Source: Marseilla massiliensis
GTDB lineage: Bacteria; Bacteroidota; Bacteroidia; Bacteroidales; Bacteroidaceae
Direction of reading: 5' to 3'
DNA: 55,086 nucleotides
Assembly: GCF_016899855.1 (NCBI RefSeq)
Contig: NZ_JACJJG010000011.1
Coordinates: 1 to 55,086 of the forward strand
Shown: positions 32,220-42,400 of the stretch, one piece after another
Numbering within the stretch: the stretch's first letter is position 1
How the letters are laid out: the number at the start of each line of letters is the position of its first letter
The notes under the pieces: generated by a model
Told to the model about the DNA's origin: nothing
The model's database searches: none
What the model saw: only the letters and a program-made list of their open reading frames with translations
Made by a program: the position numbers and the translations under genes

Positions 32220-35200
32220 TTAGAATTCTAAGTTTATACCGAACACAAGTTGTTTCGTCATAGGGAAGTCTATGCTTCCTCCAGCCTCAGGGTCGTAGTG
32301 GTCAATTCCGCTGAAGGTAAAGAAGTTCTTTGCCGTGCAGTACAGACGCAGTTTTGACAGCTTAATGCGCTTGAGAAGGCTCTTTGGAAGCGTGTATCCG
32401 AGCGTAATATCCCTAATCTTAAGGAATGAGCCCTTTTCGTAAGCTAGTGTGGTGTAGTACATTACCTGGTTGTAGCTCTTGCTCTTATCGGGACGTGGAA
32501 ATGCGTTCGTCGGATTTTCTGGTGTCCAGTAATCAATGTTCGCGCCGTTTTCAGATGCGTTTACGCGGTAGGTTGTATTGTAGTCATAGGCGATCCATTG
32601 GCCGAGTCGGGCATAAAGGAATATCGTAAAGTCAAAGTCTTTGTACTTGAACGAGTTGTTAAAACCTAATGTCACGTCCGGTCTTTGGCTGTAGATGATT
32701 CTGTCGTCAGGCGTGATAACACCATCCTTGTTGACGTCTGCAACCTTGATGTCGCCCGGCACCTGTCCGTTCTTTGCCGCTTCGGCTTCTTCTCCGATTT
32801 GCCAAATACCTATTTTCTTATAGTCGTAGAATACTTTGAAAGCCTCTCCGACAAACCATGCGTTAGCTTCGTCCTTGGTCTGGCCCGACGCGAGCTCCTT
32901 GATTTTCTCCTTGTTGTGCGACAACGTAAAGTCAGAAGTCCACGAGAAATCCTTTGTAAGGATGTTTACTGTGCTTAAAGAGAAGTCTACACCCGTGCTC
33001 GAAGTTTTGCCGATGTTCTCCATAACAGACGTAAAGCCGTTGATTGAAGGAATGTTCCTGCTCATTAGGACGTTGCGTGTCTCAGCTTTATACACGTCGA
33101 TACTACCTGATATTCGGTTATTTAAGAATCCGAAGTCAAGGCCGATGTTGTATTGGCTCGTCGTTTCCCAAGTCAGGTCTTTGTTCGACATGGTCTTAGG
33201 ATAATATCCGTAGGCTACGCCGTTATTGAACGAATATGTCGATTCTCCCAACAAGCCCATTGTCTGGTACGGGTCGATTGCACATTGGCCGGATTCACCC
33301 CAGCTGAGCCTGAGTTTTAAGTTGGATATGGCTTTGATGTTCTTGAGGAATGGTTCTTCGTTGATTCTCCATCCTAATGCCACTGACGGAAAGTATCCCC
33401 ACTTCTTGCCGTCGGCGAATACGGAAGAACCGTCGGCGCGGATGGAGGCTGTGAACAGGTAGCGTTCCATCAGCTTGTAGTTTACCCTTCCGAAAAAAGA
33501 TGCGAGATTCTCTTCGTTGAGATAGCTGTCTATGGATATTTCTTTTTCGTTGGAGCCAAGGTTGTGGAATATGTTGTCGTCGTATGGCTGGTCTTTTCCG
33601 CCTGCGTATGTATATTCTTCGGAGTTCATGATTGTACTTGTTCCGGCCATGAGTTGCAGGTTATGTATTCCTCCGAAATCTTTTGTCCATGTCAACACAT
33701 TCTCCCAGGTAAGTTCCCGTGTGGCATAATGCTCCTTGTATGACTGCGAGTCGATGTCTCCGCCCTGTAGGGAGCCTTTTGCCGCAAAGAAACCACGGCG
33801 CTGGTTAACTGAGCTCCATGCGAAGGTTGTCCTGAACAAGAGTTCCTTAGTGATGTTCCAATTCATGTAGAAGCTGCCGAAGAACCGTTCACTTATTGTA
33901 TTGTCCGTGCGCATTCCGGGCTGGTCGTCGAGCAGCGGGTTCATCTGTGTGTTATATCCGGGCGAGGGATACGACACGATATTTCCGTCGTCATCATACG
34001 GTTTTGATATAGGTATGATTTTTCTTGCCTGATTAAGCGGGCTATATCTATTGTCTTTGTCTACGTAAGAGTAGATTACGTTTGCGCCTATTTGTACGTT
34101 CTTAAACAGGTTGTGGTCAAGGGCAAGTCTTCCGTTGTAGCGTTTGTAACCGTCATCCTTGAAAAGTCCGTTCTCGCTCCTGTAGCCTAACGAGAAAAAG
34201 TGACGTGTCTTGTCGTTGCCTCCTGATACCGACAGCTCGTAACTTTGGTTGAATCCGTTATGCATCAGCATGTCTGGATAGTCAGCATCGTAGCCTTTTT
34301 CGAGATATTCAAGTTCTTCAGGCGCGAACACGGATGCATCGTCGGCATATTCACCGGTCTCACGGTCACGGTAAGCCTCACGCTTGTAGCGGGCGTATTG
34401 CTCGGCGTTCATCATGTCAGGATAGTCCGTGATCATTGTTGACGACAGGAAGGCGTTAAACGAGATTCTCGACTTGCCGCTCTTTCCTTTCTTCGTTGTT
34501 ATCATGATAATTCCGTTGGCTCCACGTGTACCGTATATGGCAGTGGATGATGCGTCCTTCAAGACTTCGATTGACTCGATGTCGGACGGGTTAATGTCCA
34601 CGTCCGAGCCATAGTCTATTCCGTCAACGAGGATGAGCGGGGCATTGCTGGCCGTAAGCGAACGTTCGCCGCGGACGGTAAAAGTGGGTGACGCTCCGGC
34701 TTGTCCCGACGTTACGCTAAGGTCGAGTCCGGCTATTTTTCCTTGCATGGACTCGAGTACGTTGGTGGTGGGGATGGCCACTATGTCTTTTTGCTTTAGC
34801 GACGATACCGAGCCGGTCAAGTCGCGCTTCTTCTGCACGCCATAGCCGACTACGACAATTTCGTCAAGCGACTGGTTGTCGGGAAGCATCTCGATGGACA
34901 TTGTTCCGGGGCGTATTTTCACGCTTTGCTGGATATATCCGATGTATGACAACGTTACGGAGGAGGCTGTTGCCGATAGGTTGTTAAGCGTAAACTTTCC
35001 CGAAAGGTCGGTTACGGCTACGTTGTCCGTTCCGTCTTCCTTTACGGTTACGCCTATCATCGGGTCACCGTTTTCGTCAGTCACGATACCGCTGACGCTT
35101 TTTTGCGCGTTGGCCTTGTTTCCTCCGCCATGCGTACCTTGGTGTCCGGTAGCCTTGGTAAGTATTATTTCCTTGCCTTCAATCCTGTATTCTACGTCTT

Positions 35201-35450
35201 CCTGTCCTTTCAGTATTTGTTTTATGACATAGTTTATGTCTTTCCCGTTAGCTGATACAGATACTTTCTTGCGCGTATCGACGTCAGCCGAGGAAAATAC
35301 GAATGTGTAACCGGTGGCTTTGCGCAGTTCTCCCATGGCTTGCCTTACCGATACGTTATTGACATTCAATGTTATTTTCTGTGCGTATGTGGAAAAATTA
35401 AAGCACAAGAATAGCGCGGCTATGAGTATAGCCTTCTTGCATGTTCCCAT
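32220..35450 (-). CDS. SusC/RagA-family TonB-dependent transporter with STN domain, locus 1
   Basis: This 1076-residue outer-membrane transporter has a signal peptide (MGTCKKAILIAALFLCFNFS). An STN (secretin/TonB N-terminal) domain follows at about residues 28-100 (VSVRQAMGELRKATGYTFVF). Then come a carboxypeptidase-regulatory-like domain (SGIVTDENGDPMIGVTVKED), a plug starting GYGVQKKRDLTGSVSSL, and a 22-strand barrel ending QLVFGINLEF. The STN domain is typical of transporters that signal to FecR-type anti-sigma factors, which matches the adjacent genes. The start at 35450 is chosen over the frame back to 35618 because it gives a normal signal peptide. Confidence 0.95.
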   Translation of the reverse strand: MGTCKKAILIAALFLCFNFSTYAQKITLNVNNVSVRQAMGELRKATGYTFVFSSADVDTRKKVSVSANGKDINYVIKQILKGQEDVEYRIEGKEIILTKATGHQGTHGGGNKANAQKSVSGIVTDENGDPMIGVTVKEDGTDNVAVTDLSGKFTLNNLSATASSVTLSYIGYIQQSVKIRPGTMSIEMLPDNQSLDEIVVVGYGVQKKRDLTGSVSSLKQKDIVAIPTTNVLESMQGKIAGLDLSVTSGQAGASPTFTVRGERSLTASNAPLILVDGIDYGSDVDINPSDIESIEVLKDASSTAIYGTRGANGIIMITTKKGKSGKSRISFNAFLSSTMITDYPDMMNAEQYARYKREAYRDRETGEYADDASVFAPEELEYLEKGYDADYPDMLMHNGFNQSYELSVSGGNDKTRHFFSLGYRSENGLFKDDGYKRYNGRLALDHNLFKNVQIGANVIYSYVDKDNRYSPLNQARKIIPISKPYDDDGNIVSYPSPGYNTQMNPLLDDQPGMRTDNTISERFFGSFYMNWNITKELLFRTTFAWSSVNQRRGFFAAKGSLQGGDIDSQSYKEHYATRELTWENVLTWTKDFGGIHNLQLMAGTSTIMNSEEYTYAGGKDQPYDDNIFHNLGSNEKEISIDSYLNEENLASFFGRVNYKLMERYLFTASIRADGSSVFADGKKWGYFPSVALGWRINEEPFLKNIKAISNLKLRLSWGESGQCAIDPYQTMGLLGESTYSFNNGVAYGYYPKTMSNKDLTWETTSQYNIGLDFGFLNNRISGSIDVYKAETRNVLMSRNIPSINGFTSVMENIGKTSSTGVDFSLSTVNILTKDFSWTSDFTLSHNKEKIKELASGQTKDEANAWFVGEAFKVFYDYKKIGIWQIGEEAEAAKNGQVPGDIKVADVNKDGVITPDDRIIYSQRPDVTLGFNNSFKYKDFDFTIFLYARLGQWIAYDYNTTYRVNASENGANIDYWTPENPTNAFPRPDKSKSYNQVMYYTTLAYEKGSFLKIRDITLGYTLPKSLLKRIKLSKLRLYCTAKNFFTFSGIDHYDPEAGGSIDFPMTKQLVFGINLEF

Positions 35451-35587
35451 GATTATTAATGTGTTAAAGTTGAATAAACCGTTGATTATCAAGTGTTTTG
35501 CAGGTCGTATGATGGCTTCTCGTGTCATGGTGTTTTCCTGTTGCCAACGTCCCTGCGGTGTGGTTGCCTCCGTGTCTACGGCGTTGT

Positions 35588-35613
35588 GTACGGATACCGG
35601 CCGCTGTCCGTAC
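35588..35613. repeat. Short inverted repeat upstream of SusC locus 1
   Basis: GTACGGA (35588-35594) pairs with TCCGTAC (35607-35613) within a G+C-rich segment. No TAnnTTTG box was found upstream of the SusC start at 35450, so transcription may use the ECF sigma factor encoded nearby. The function of this hairpin is unknown. Confidence 0.35.
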
Positions 35614-35695
35614 GCCATGTTGCCGTGCGCGTAAGGCGTAGTTGTGTTTTTTAGGTATTTTGCTGCATAGGCTTGTTGTTTATTTTGGTTAGTAT

Positions 35696-36700
35696 TTAAT
35701 TGTATAAAATGTATTTTCCGTTTTTGTATGTGTATTTTACGCGCCTTGTCTTCGAGATGGCTTCGAGTATATCTTCAGCAGTGCGCCTGCGTGTGTCGAA
35801 TGCTCCGTAAAAGCGCTTTTTGCCTGTACTGTCAGCCACTTTTATCTCTACGCCGTACCTTCTTGATACAGCCTTGGCTATTTCGTCCAGCGGCGTGTCC
35901 TCGAATATTATTTCTCCGTGTGTCCAACTGTCTGAGCCAGCCGCGTTTATTCTGCTTTTCTTCATCTTGCCTGTCCTCTTGTCCATCGTCATCCGCTCAT
36001 TGGCAGCCAGGTACATGCTTTGTTCGGAAGCGGTTGCGGATAGGGATACCTTGCCTCTGATCAGGTCAACGGTAACGTTGTCGTCATCGGCATAATTGCT
36101 GAATGTGAACTTTGTGCCAAGCACGGTCAGGCTTACATCGTCGGTATGTACAATGAAAGGCTTTTTTTCATCATGGCTAACGTCAAAGCATGCTTCACCC
36201 TTCAGTGTGATATTTCTGCCGTTTATGCCGAAGTCCTGAGGGTATTCCAGCCTTGACATGGCGTTGAGCCATACCTTTGTGCCGTCGGGCAGTGTTGCGG
36301 CTGACGGTGCTCCGGCAGATGTCTCGATACTTATCATGGCATGGCGGCTGTAGTCCCTGCCCGTGCCGTAGAGATAACCAGCAAGTGGAAGCAGCACTGC
36401 CGCGACTATGGCGGCAGCTATCCTAATGACCCGTCTTGTGCGGCGTTTGCGCATGTTGGCCTCCGCTCCCTCTATCCGGAGCCTGAACCTGCGGTATGCG
36501 CTTTCGGCATCATACTTGTACGAATCGGCCGCCACTCCGGCCGAGAACCATTCTTCGACCCTTGCCCTTACGTATTCACGGTTTGACACGGAACGGTATG
36601 TCCATTCTTTCAGGGTGTTGAAAGAAGTTTCGTCAAGCTCGTCCGAAAGATATTTCGCTATCAGCGCGTCTATATCGTCATGCCGGTCTTTGTTGTCCAT
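35696..36700 (-). CDS. FecR-family anti-sigma factor, locus 1
   Basis: This 334-residue inner-membrane protein has a cytoplasmic N-terminal domain (DALIAKYLSDELDETSFNTLKEW), a membrane helix (RVIRIAAAIVAAVLLPLAGYLYG, about 89-111) and a periplasmic FecR domain (ISIETSAGAPSAATLPDGTKVWLNAMSRLEYP, GKVSLSA). It ends with a DUF4974-like domain (FEDTPLDEIAKAVSRRYGVEI). It is encoded 68 bp after the sigma gene and before the STN-type SusC, the standard order of trans-envelope signalling loci. It probably releases the sigma factor when the transporter binds its glycan. Confidence 0.95.
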   Translation of the reverse strand: MDNKDRHDDIDALIAKYLSDELDETSFNTLKEWTYRSVSNREYVRARVEEWFSAGVAADSYKYDAESAYRRFRLRIEGAEANMRKRRTRRVIRIAAAIVAAVLLPLAGYLYGTGRDYSRHAMISIETSAGAPSAATLPDGTKVWLNAMSRLEYPQDFGINGRNITLKGEACFDVSHDEKKPFIVHTDDVSLTVLGTKFTFSNYADDDNVTVDLIRGKVSLSATASEQSMYLAANERMTMDKRTGKMKKSRINAAGSDSWTHGEIIFEDTPLDEIAKAVSRRYGVEIKVADSTGKKRFYGAFDTRRRTAEDILEAISKTRRVKYTYKNGKYILYN

Positions 36701-36768
36701 AATATCCGTTGTTCTATAAGTTAAGACAAGATTTCATTGTTTAAGGGTAGTGTAGTTTGCCGTTTTTT

Positions 36769-37368
36769 TCAAAAATCTATCACGCAAACTGCAAAAATCC
36801 ACTTTATATAGCCTCCAAGCCTTCGGTGTAGATGCGCAAGCGCGTTTTTTATGTGATACTTCACCGTGTTTACCGATATGTGCATGTCGTCGGCAATCTC
36901 GGCGTACTTCATGTGCTCCGTCCTGCTTTTCAGGAATACCCTGCGGCATTCGTCTGGCAGTTCGTCAATACTTTCCTTGATGATATCTTGCAGCTCTTTC
37001 TCTATCAGTTCGCCAAGCGGATGGCGCGCGTCGGCGAAAAGAGACATGACGAAGTCTGTGCTGTCGCCTGGAGGGATTGTTGTTTGCATACGGCTGAACC
37101 TTCTGTACGGGCTCTTCATCTCGTTGATGCACCGATAGCGTACGGCACTAAGCAAATATGTGCGCAACGATGACTTGACATGTAGCGACCTGTGGTTTTC
37201 CCAAATGTTGAAAACCACGTCGTCGACGATACTTTCCGCCAAGTGGCCGTCATGTACGATATGGCGCGCAAAGCTGCACATCGCGGCATAATAATGTTCA
37301 AATAAATATTTGAAAGCTTTTTCGTCGCCTTGCCTTATCCTTGAGATTATAGCCGTTTCGTCAGTCAT
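36769..37368 (-). CDS. ECF sigma factor, locus 1
   Basis: This 199-residue sigma-70 family protein has region 2 (FKYLFEHYYAAMCSFARHIVHDGHLAESIVDDVVFNIWEN) and region 4 (SIDELPDECRRVFLKSRTEHMKYAEIADDMHISVNTVKYHIKNALAHL). It is the FecI-type partner of the adjacent FecR. It has a good housekeeping promoter at 37482-37513, so basal expression is likely, with regulation at the protein level. Confidence 0.95.
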   Translation of the reverse strand: MTDETAIISRIRQGDEKAFKYLFEHYYAAMCSFARHIVHDGHLAESIVDDVVFNIWENHRSLHVKSSLRTYLLSAVRYRCINEMKSPYRRFSRMQTTIPPGDSTDFVMSLFADARHPLGELIEKELQDIIKESIDELPDECRRVFLKSRTEHMKYAEIADDMHISVNTVKYHIKNALAHLHRRLGGYIKWIFAVCVIDF

Positions 37369-37481
37369 AAGTGTAACCTATGGCCTCAGAGTGCTTGTGC
37401 GCAGTTCATTTCAGGCCGTATATTTAATAAGGTATTATTCTATTAGATGCAGTGCTGCTGTTAAGAAATTCTGAATTTTTG

Positions 37482-37513
37482 CAAAATTATGAAAAACGGA
37501 TGAAAAGCCAAAA
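37482..37513 (-). promoter_or_regulatory. Promoter of the locus 1 ECF sigma gene
   Basis: On the minus strand TTTTG (37513-37509), 19 bp, then a perfect -7 box TAATTTTG (37489-37482). The predicted leader is about 107 nt. Confidence 0.65.
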
Positions 37514-37658
37514 TAAATGCGGATAAAATGTCTTATTTACTTGAACGTCGGTAAGAACGCCTAAAAACGTTAGCTTTTTCAGGTCTTTTAGTTTGGATTC
37601 GGTCGGTGAGGCGTGTCTTGTGTAACGTTCAGCAACAAAATGAACAGATAAACTTACT

Positions 37659-37735
37659 GTTACGAAAGGCCGTCTTTGGGTTTGTGAAAGACGACATTCC
37701 TGACTGTAAAAGGTGGCCTCTTGCGGGATGAAATG
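37659..37735. repeat. AAAGACGGCCTTT repeat cluster
   Basis: Units ACGAAAGGCCGTCTTTGGG, GTGAAAGACGACATTCC and GTAAAAGGTGGCCTCTTGC follow, then GATGAAATGCCGTG. The units are more degenerate than in the clusters at 45 and 52 kb. Confidence 0.6.
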
Positions 37736-37942
37736 CCGTGTGTTGTCGCGGTGTTTAGTATAGCGCGGCGTCCTGAAAGGTTTAATCAGATATTTTGTTT
37801 TTATTTTTTTGAAAGAATGATTACATTTTTTAAGTTCATACGTCTCTTATTCAAATACCCTTAGTGTATCTCTTTGCGAAATCTTTACCTATAGATAATT
37901 TGACGGAAAAATAATTATATGTATAACATTAAAAAACGATTT

Positions 37943-39412
37943 ATGAAAAGAAATCATTTATCACTGCGAAGAAAGGCAGGCATGCTTTCGGCAATGGCCG
38001 TAGGCGTGTTGCTCGTGTCTTCATGCGCGCAGGACGGTTTTGATGACGAGAGCTGGCGTAGCGACGTCACCAATACCCAGCTTGAAAGCCCTGCTGCTGA
38101 TGACATCACTATCGAGGCCTCGGCCGACGGTTCACAGACGATAATCTCGTGGCCTGTCGTGCAGGGTGCCGGCGGTTATTTGTGTTCGGTTGTGGACGTA
38201 ACGGAAGATGGCAACCCTGCGGTTGTAAGCAATATGCAGGACTCAATAGTCGACCGTTGCCAGATTGTCGTTGACCGTACGGAGGACCATAATTATACGT
38301 TCAGTATAAAGACTTTGGGCAACGAGGAACTCGGCAACACTGACGCCGCAACATCTACAACGGTGGATTTCGACAGTTATTTGGCTACATACGGGTCGAT
38401 ACCTGCTAATGCAGACTTGTATGAATGGTTCCAACAGAATCCGCTCCCGTCCGAGAGTACAGGCGAGGAATTGTGCTTCGACCTCGAGCCGGGCGGTACT
38501 TATACGCTGTCACAGCCGGTGGATTTCTATAACCAGATTGTAACCTTTAGGGCAAAGGATAATAGCAACCATGCTAAACTTTCGTTGGCTGCCTCGGCTT
38601 GCTTTAAGACGGCAAGGGGATTCAAGTTGAAGAATATTGACGTTGATTGTGCAGGCGTTACTGAACCACTTGTAAAGTTGACAGATCAACTAGATCCGTC
38701 GATTATGGATTTGATTGGTACGAAAGGGGCATATTTTATCGAAGACCCAATCGGTTTCACCGGATGCAACATTACTGACCTTGGCACAAGTCTTATCTCC
38801 AACAACAAGATTTATTATGTTGTGTACAACTTGGTTGTGGACGATTGTGTTATAAAGCTTAACAAAACGGACAACTCTGATGCTATTGTTAATTTCAATG
38901 GCGCAGGTTTTGCTTCGTACTCGTTCCAGAACTCAACTATTTGGGAGAGCGGTACTAACACAGGCTATTTCTTCTCGCAATATGGCGGACGTCCTAAGGA
39001 TATAACCTCTGACGGTACTCTCAAGCAGAGCATGGTGTTCAGGAATTGTACACTTTACGGAGTGTCTTACAATAAGAAGTTTAGCAACCAACGTGATAAG
39101 GGACAGACTTGGAACGAGTACATAGTTACCAACTCCATTATTGTAGATTGTGGTACAAACAAGTTCTTGAACGGTCTTCTTGAACAAGCTTCGGCAAATC
39201 CTCATACGGAATACGCGAATAACACGTATTTCTATGACGGAGTGGATGTAAGTGCGGCAAACACAGGCAGTGATGGTTATGATAACAGTGGTTCTATGAT
39301 AACGGAGAATCCTGGTTTCGCAGACCCGACGAATGGTGACTTTACCGTAAGCGGTTCGGCACAAATAAGCCTCGGTACAGGTGATCCGCGCTGGTTGCCG
39401 ACTAATGAATAA
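37943..39412 (+). CDS. Surface lipoprotein with parallel beta-helix (DUF5123/DUF4957-like)
   Basis: This 489-residue lipoprotein has a signal with lipobox MAVGVLLVSSCAQ (Cys near residue 28). A fibronectin type III-like domain follows (about 55-130, ADGSQTIISWPVVQGAGGYLCSVVD). The C-terminal part (about 140-489) is beta-helix-like: FDLEPGGTYTLSQPVDFYNQI, GFKLKNIDVDCAG, SYFQNSTIWESG-like turns and YANNTYFYDG. This recalls the DUF4957/DUF5123 proteins of pectin-type loci; identity is by recognition only. The start at 37943 (MKRNHLSLRRKA) is preferred over 37919. It precedes the SusC gene by 28 bp and may be a surface glycan-binding protein or a lyase-like enzyme. Confidence 0.75.
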   Translation: MKRNHLSLRRKAGMLSAMAVGVLLVSSCAQDGFDDESWRSDVTNTQLESPAADDITIEASADGSQTIISWPVVQGAGGYLCSVVDVTEDGNPAVVSNMQDSIVDRCQIVVDRTEDHNYTFSIKTLGNEELGNTDAATSTTVDFDSYLATYGSIPANADLYEWFQQNPLPSESTGEELCFDLEPGGTYTLSQPVDFYNQIVTFRAKDNSNHAKLSLAASACFKTARGFKLKNIDVDCAGVTEPLVKLTDQLDPSIMDLIGTKGAYFIEDPIGFTGCNITDLGTSLISNNKIYYVVYNLVVDDCVIKLNKTDNSDAIVNFNGAGFASYSFQNSTIWESGTNTGYFFSQYGGRPKDITSDGTLKQSMVFRNCTLYGVSYNKKFSNQRDKGQTWNEYIVTNSIIVDCGTNKFLNGLLEQASANPHTEYANNTYFYDGVDVSAANTGSDGYDNSGSMITENPGFADPTNGDFTVSGSAQISLGTGDPRWLPTNE

Positions 39413-39440
39413 TAATCAGTAATAACAGAAAACACAAGAT

Positions 39441-42400
39441 ATGAAAAGAAAATTCATAATCAGTCTATGTTTCGGTGTCATGGCGTTTGCCGCCTCTCCG
39501 GTTCTTGCTCAGAACACGGACATTAGAGGTACCGTAGTAGACGAACACGGCGAGCCGATTATCGGTGCGTCCGTGCGTGTGGAAGGACAGGATGGCGGTG
39601 TCATCACCGACCTCGACGGTAATTATGTAATCAAGGCTCCAAAAGGCGCAAAGGTGACCATTACCTACATCGGTTACGAGCCAATGACCGTAACGGGCGG
39701 CGGAAGAGTGCAGCTTAAGGAGGACTCTCAGAACCTCGGCGAGCTTGTAGTAGTAGGTTACGGTGTGCAGAAGAAGGCCCACTTGACCGGTTCTGTCGCT
39801 ACCGTTCCAGTCGACGAAATTCAGGACCTTGCTTCCGGCGACCTTGCCAGCACGCTCGAAGGCCTTGTCAATGGTCTTAGCATCAGCGGCGGCAACAGCC
39901 GTCCGGGCGAAAGTGCCTCTATGTACGTGCGTGGTACAAGTTCGCTGTCAGATATAGGTAGCACGGCCCAACAGCCGCTTTTCGTTATTGACGGATACAT
40001 CTATCCGAACGACGTAAAGGTGGGCAACGCTTCACAGAACCTTGGAGCAGAGGCTTTCAATAACCTCGACCCGGCTGAAGTTGAAAGTATCACCGTGCTA
40101 AAGGATGCTTCGGCTGCTGTTTACGGTGCACGTGCGGCTAACGGTGTAATCCTTGTAACTACGAAGAAGGGCAAAATCGGCGCTCCACGTATCTCTTACA
40201 GTGGCACGTTCGGTTTTACCGACGCTGTGTCGCATCCCAAAATGCTCAGCGCTTACGAGTACGGGCGTCTGTATAACGCGGTAGCTGCAGCTGACCCGAC
40301 GGATACCAACCTCAACCATCTTACTGGTCTTTACCAGGCTGATGAGCTTGAGGCAATGAAGGGATTGAACTATGACCTGCTTGACAAGTATTGGGAAACT
40401 GGCTTTACCATGAAGCACAGCGTAAACCTGAGCGGAGCTACCGAAAAGGCAAGTTATTTCGCTAACCTGTCTTACTTTGACCAGGGAGCTAACCTCGGTA
40501 ATCTTGACTACAACCGTTGGAATTTCCGTGCTGGTGTAGACGTAAAGGTAAGCAAGTGGTTGTCTGCTAACCTGAATGTATCAGGCGACTACGGCAAGAA
40601 GAACACTCCTTATATAAAGATAGGTGGCTCTTCTAACGAGAAGGATTATAATATCCTGCTGACGCGTCCCCGTTATATTCCGGAGTATGTCAACGGACTG
40701 CCTATCGCCGCGTATGGTATTAGTAATTCAGAGGTTGACGAAGACCAGAATTACTCATTCAGCGAGCTTCGCAACAATGGCGACTATAGTCGTTCAATGA
40801 CGTCAAATCTAAATATACAGGCCGGTGTAAACTATGATTTCGGATGGAGCAAGATTCTCAAGGGATTAACGTTGCGTTTCACTTATTCAAAGAGTATAAA
40901 TACGGACAAGACCAACCAGTTCGGTTCAAGTTTTGACGTGTATACCATGCTGAACCGTACCGGTAGTGGCCAGCACCTGTACACTCCAGTGGCAGGCGAG
41001 AACTATGATGACTATCTTACGGATAGCAACCTGCAGAAGATGACAATTTCAAACGGTACTGCCCAGCTGAACCGTTCAATGGTGCGTACGGATAACTATC
41101 AGATGAACTTCACCGCAGCTTATAACCGTGATTTCGGTTTGCACAGTGTAGGCGCGTTGTTCTCGATAGAGAAATCTGAGGCTGAGAGCGAGTATCTTTA
41201 TGGCCAGAGAAACGACCCGTATTCGTTTACTAACGGACAGTCAAACGGTGCGGATGGCGACATTGACATGAATTTCAAGCGCTTTGAGTCGGGTACGCTT
41301 TCGTATATCGGACGCTTTAATTATGCTTACGCAAATAAATACTTGTTCGAGTTCCTTATCCGTTCCGACGCTTCAACCAAGTTCGCTCCCGAAAATTATT
41401 GGGGTGTGTTCCCGTCATTCAGCGCAGGTTGGGTAATGTCTGAGGAAAACTGGTTCAAGAAGGCCCTGCCTTGGGTTGACTTCCTCAAGCTTCGCGGCTC
41501 GTTCGGTCTTACCGGCCGTGACAACATCGTGGCATGGCAATGGATGCAGCTCTATGCTTCAGACGCCAACAAGGGTCCTGTCTTCGGAACTGGTGCAAGC
41601 AACGATACTTCGAATATCCTCTCGCTCAACAAGAACAACTCGGCCGTCAACCCTGACGTGCATTGGGATAAAGTGTACAAGGCTAACTTCGGTATTGACC
41701 TCAACGTACTTAATAACCGTTTAAGCGTAACGTTCGACATGTTCCGCGAGTGGAACCGCGAAATGCTCATGACCATCAGTCAGTCTATCGAGGCAACAAT
41801 CGGAACGCAGTCTGCATCTACCAACCTCGGCGAGATGGACAACTGGGGATACGAACTTAGCGTAACGTGGCGTGACAAGATCGGTAAGGACTTCAAGTAC
41901 CGTATCGGCCTGAACACCGGTTACTATGACAACAAGGTGCTCAACATGGACTGGGAGACAGAGTATATCTATCGCCAGATACAAAAGGGCGGACGTACGG
42001 ACATCGGTCTTTGGGGTCTGCAGTGCATCGGTATGTTCCGCAGCTTCCAGGACATCGAGGAGTACTTCGACAAGTACAACATTACTTCTTATCTCGGCAT
42101 GAGCAAGGATGAGGTACGTCCGGGTATGCTTATCTATAAGGATGTACGCGGTCCGCAGCAGGCAGACGGTACTTACGCAGAGCCTGATGGCGTGGTTGAC
42201 GAAGATAACGACCAGGTTCGTCTCTCAAACCGTACCAACCCGTACAGCTTCACCTTGAATCTTGGCGCTGACTGGAAAGGACTTTCTCTCACTGCTCAAA
42301 TCAACGCACAGTGGGGCGGTTACGATGTTCTTGACGGCTCAATGCTTAAGTCGGGTAGCGGTGTAGACGACCTTGAGTTCACCAGCATGCCGATATTCTG

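Larger units (their letters stand above)
37369..37942. other. Divergent region between the two polysaccharide loci
   Basis: This 574-bp gap lies between the ECF sigma gene (-) and the lipoprotein gene (+). It has the sigma gene promoter and an AAAGACGGCCTTT cluster (37659-37735). From about 37800 it is A+T-rich and probably holds the promoter of locus 2. No clear TAnnTTTG box was found there; GATAATTTG at 37891-37907 is one base short of the consensus. No credible coding sequence was seen. Confidence 0.7.

Noticed and set aside
37369..37942. A tRNA or structured RNA gene in the gap between the glycan loci
   Set aside because: No cloverleaf arms, no GGTTCRAATCC-type T-loop and no other recognisable RNA fold were seen here or in the other long gaps.
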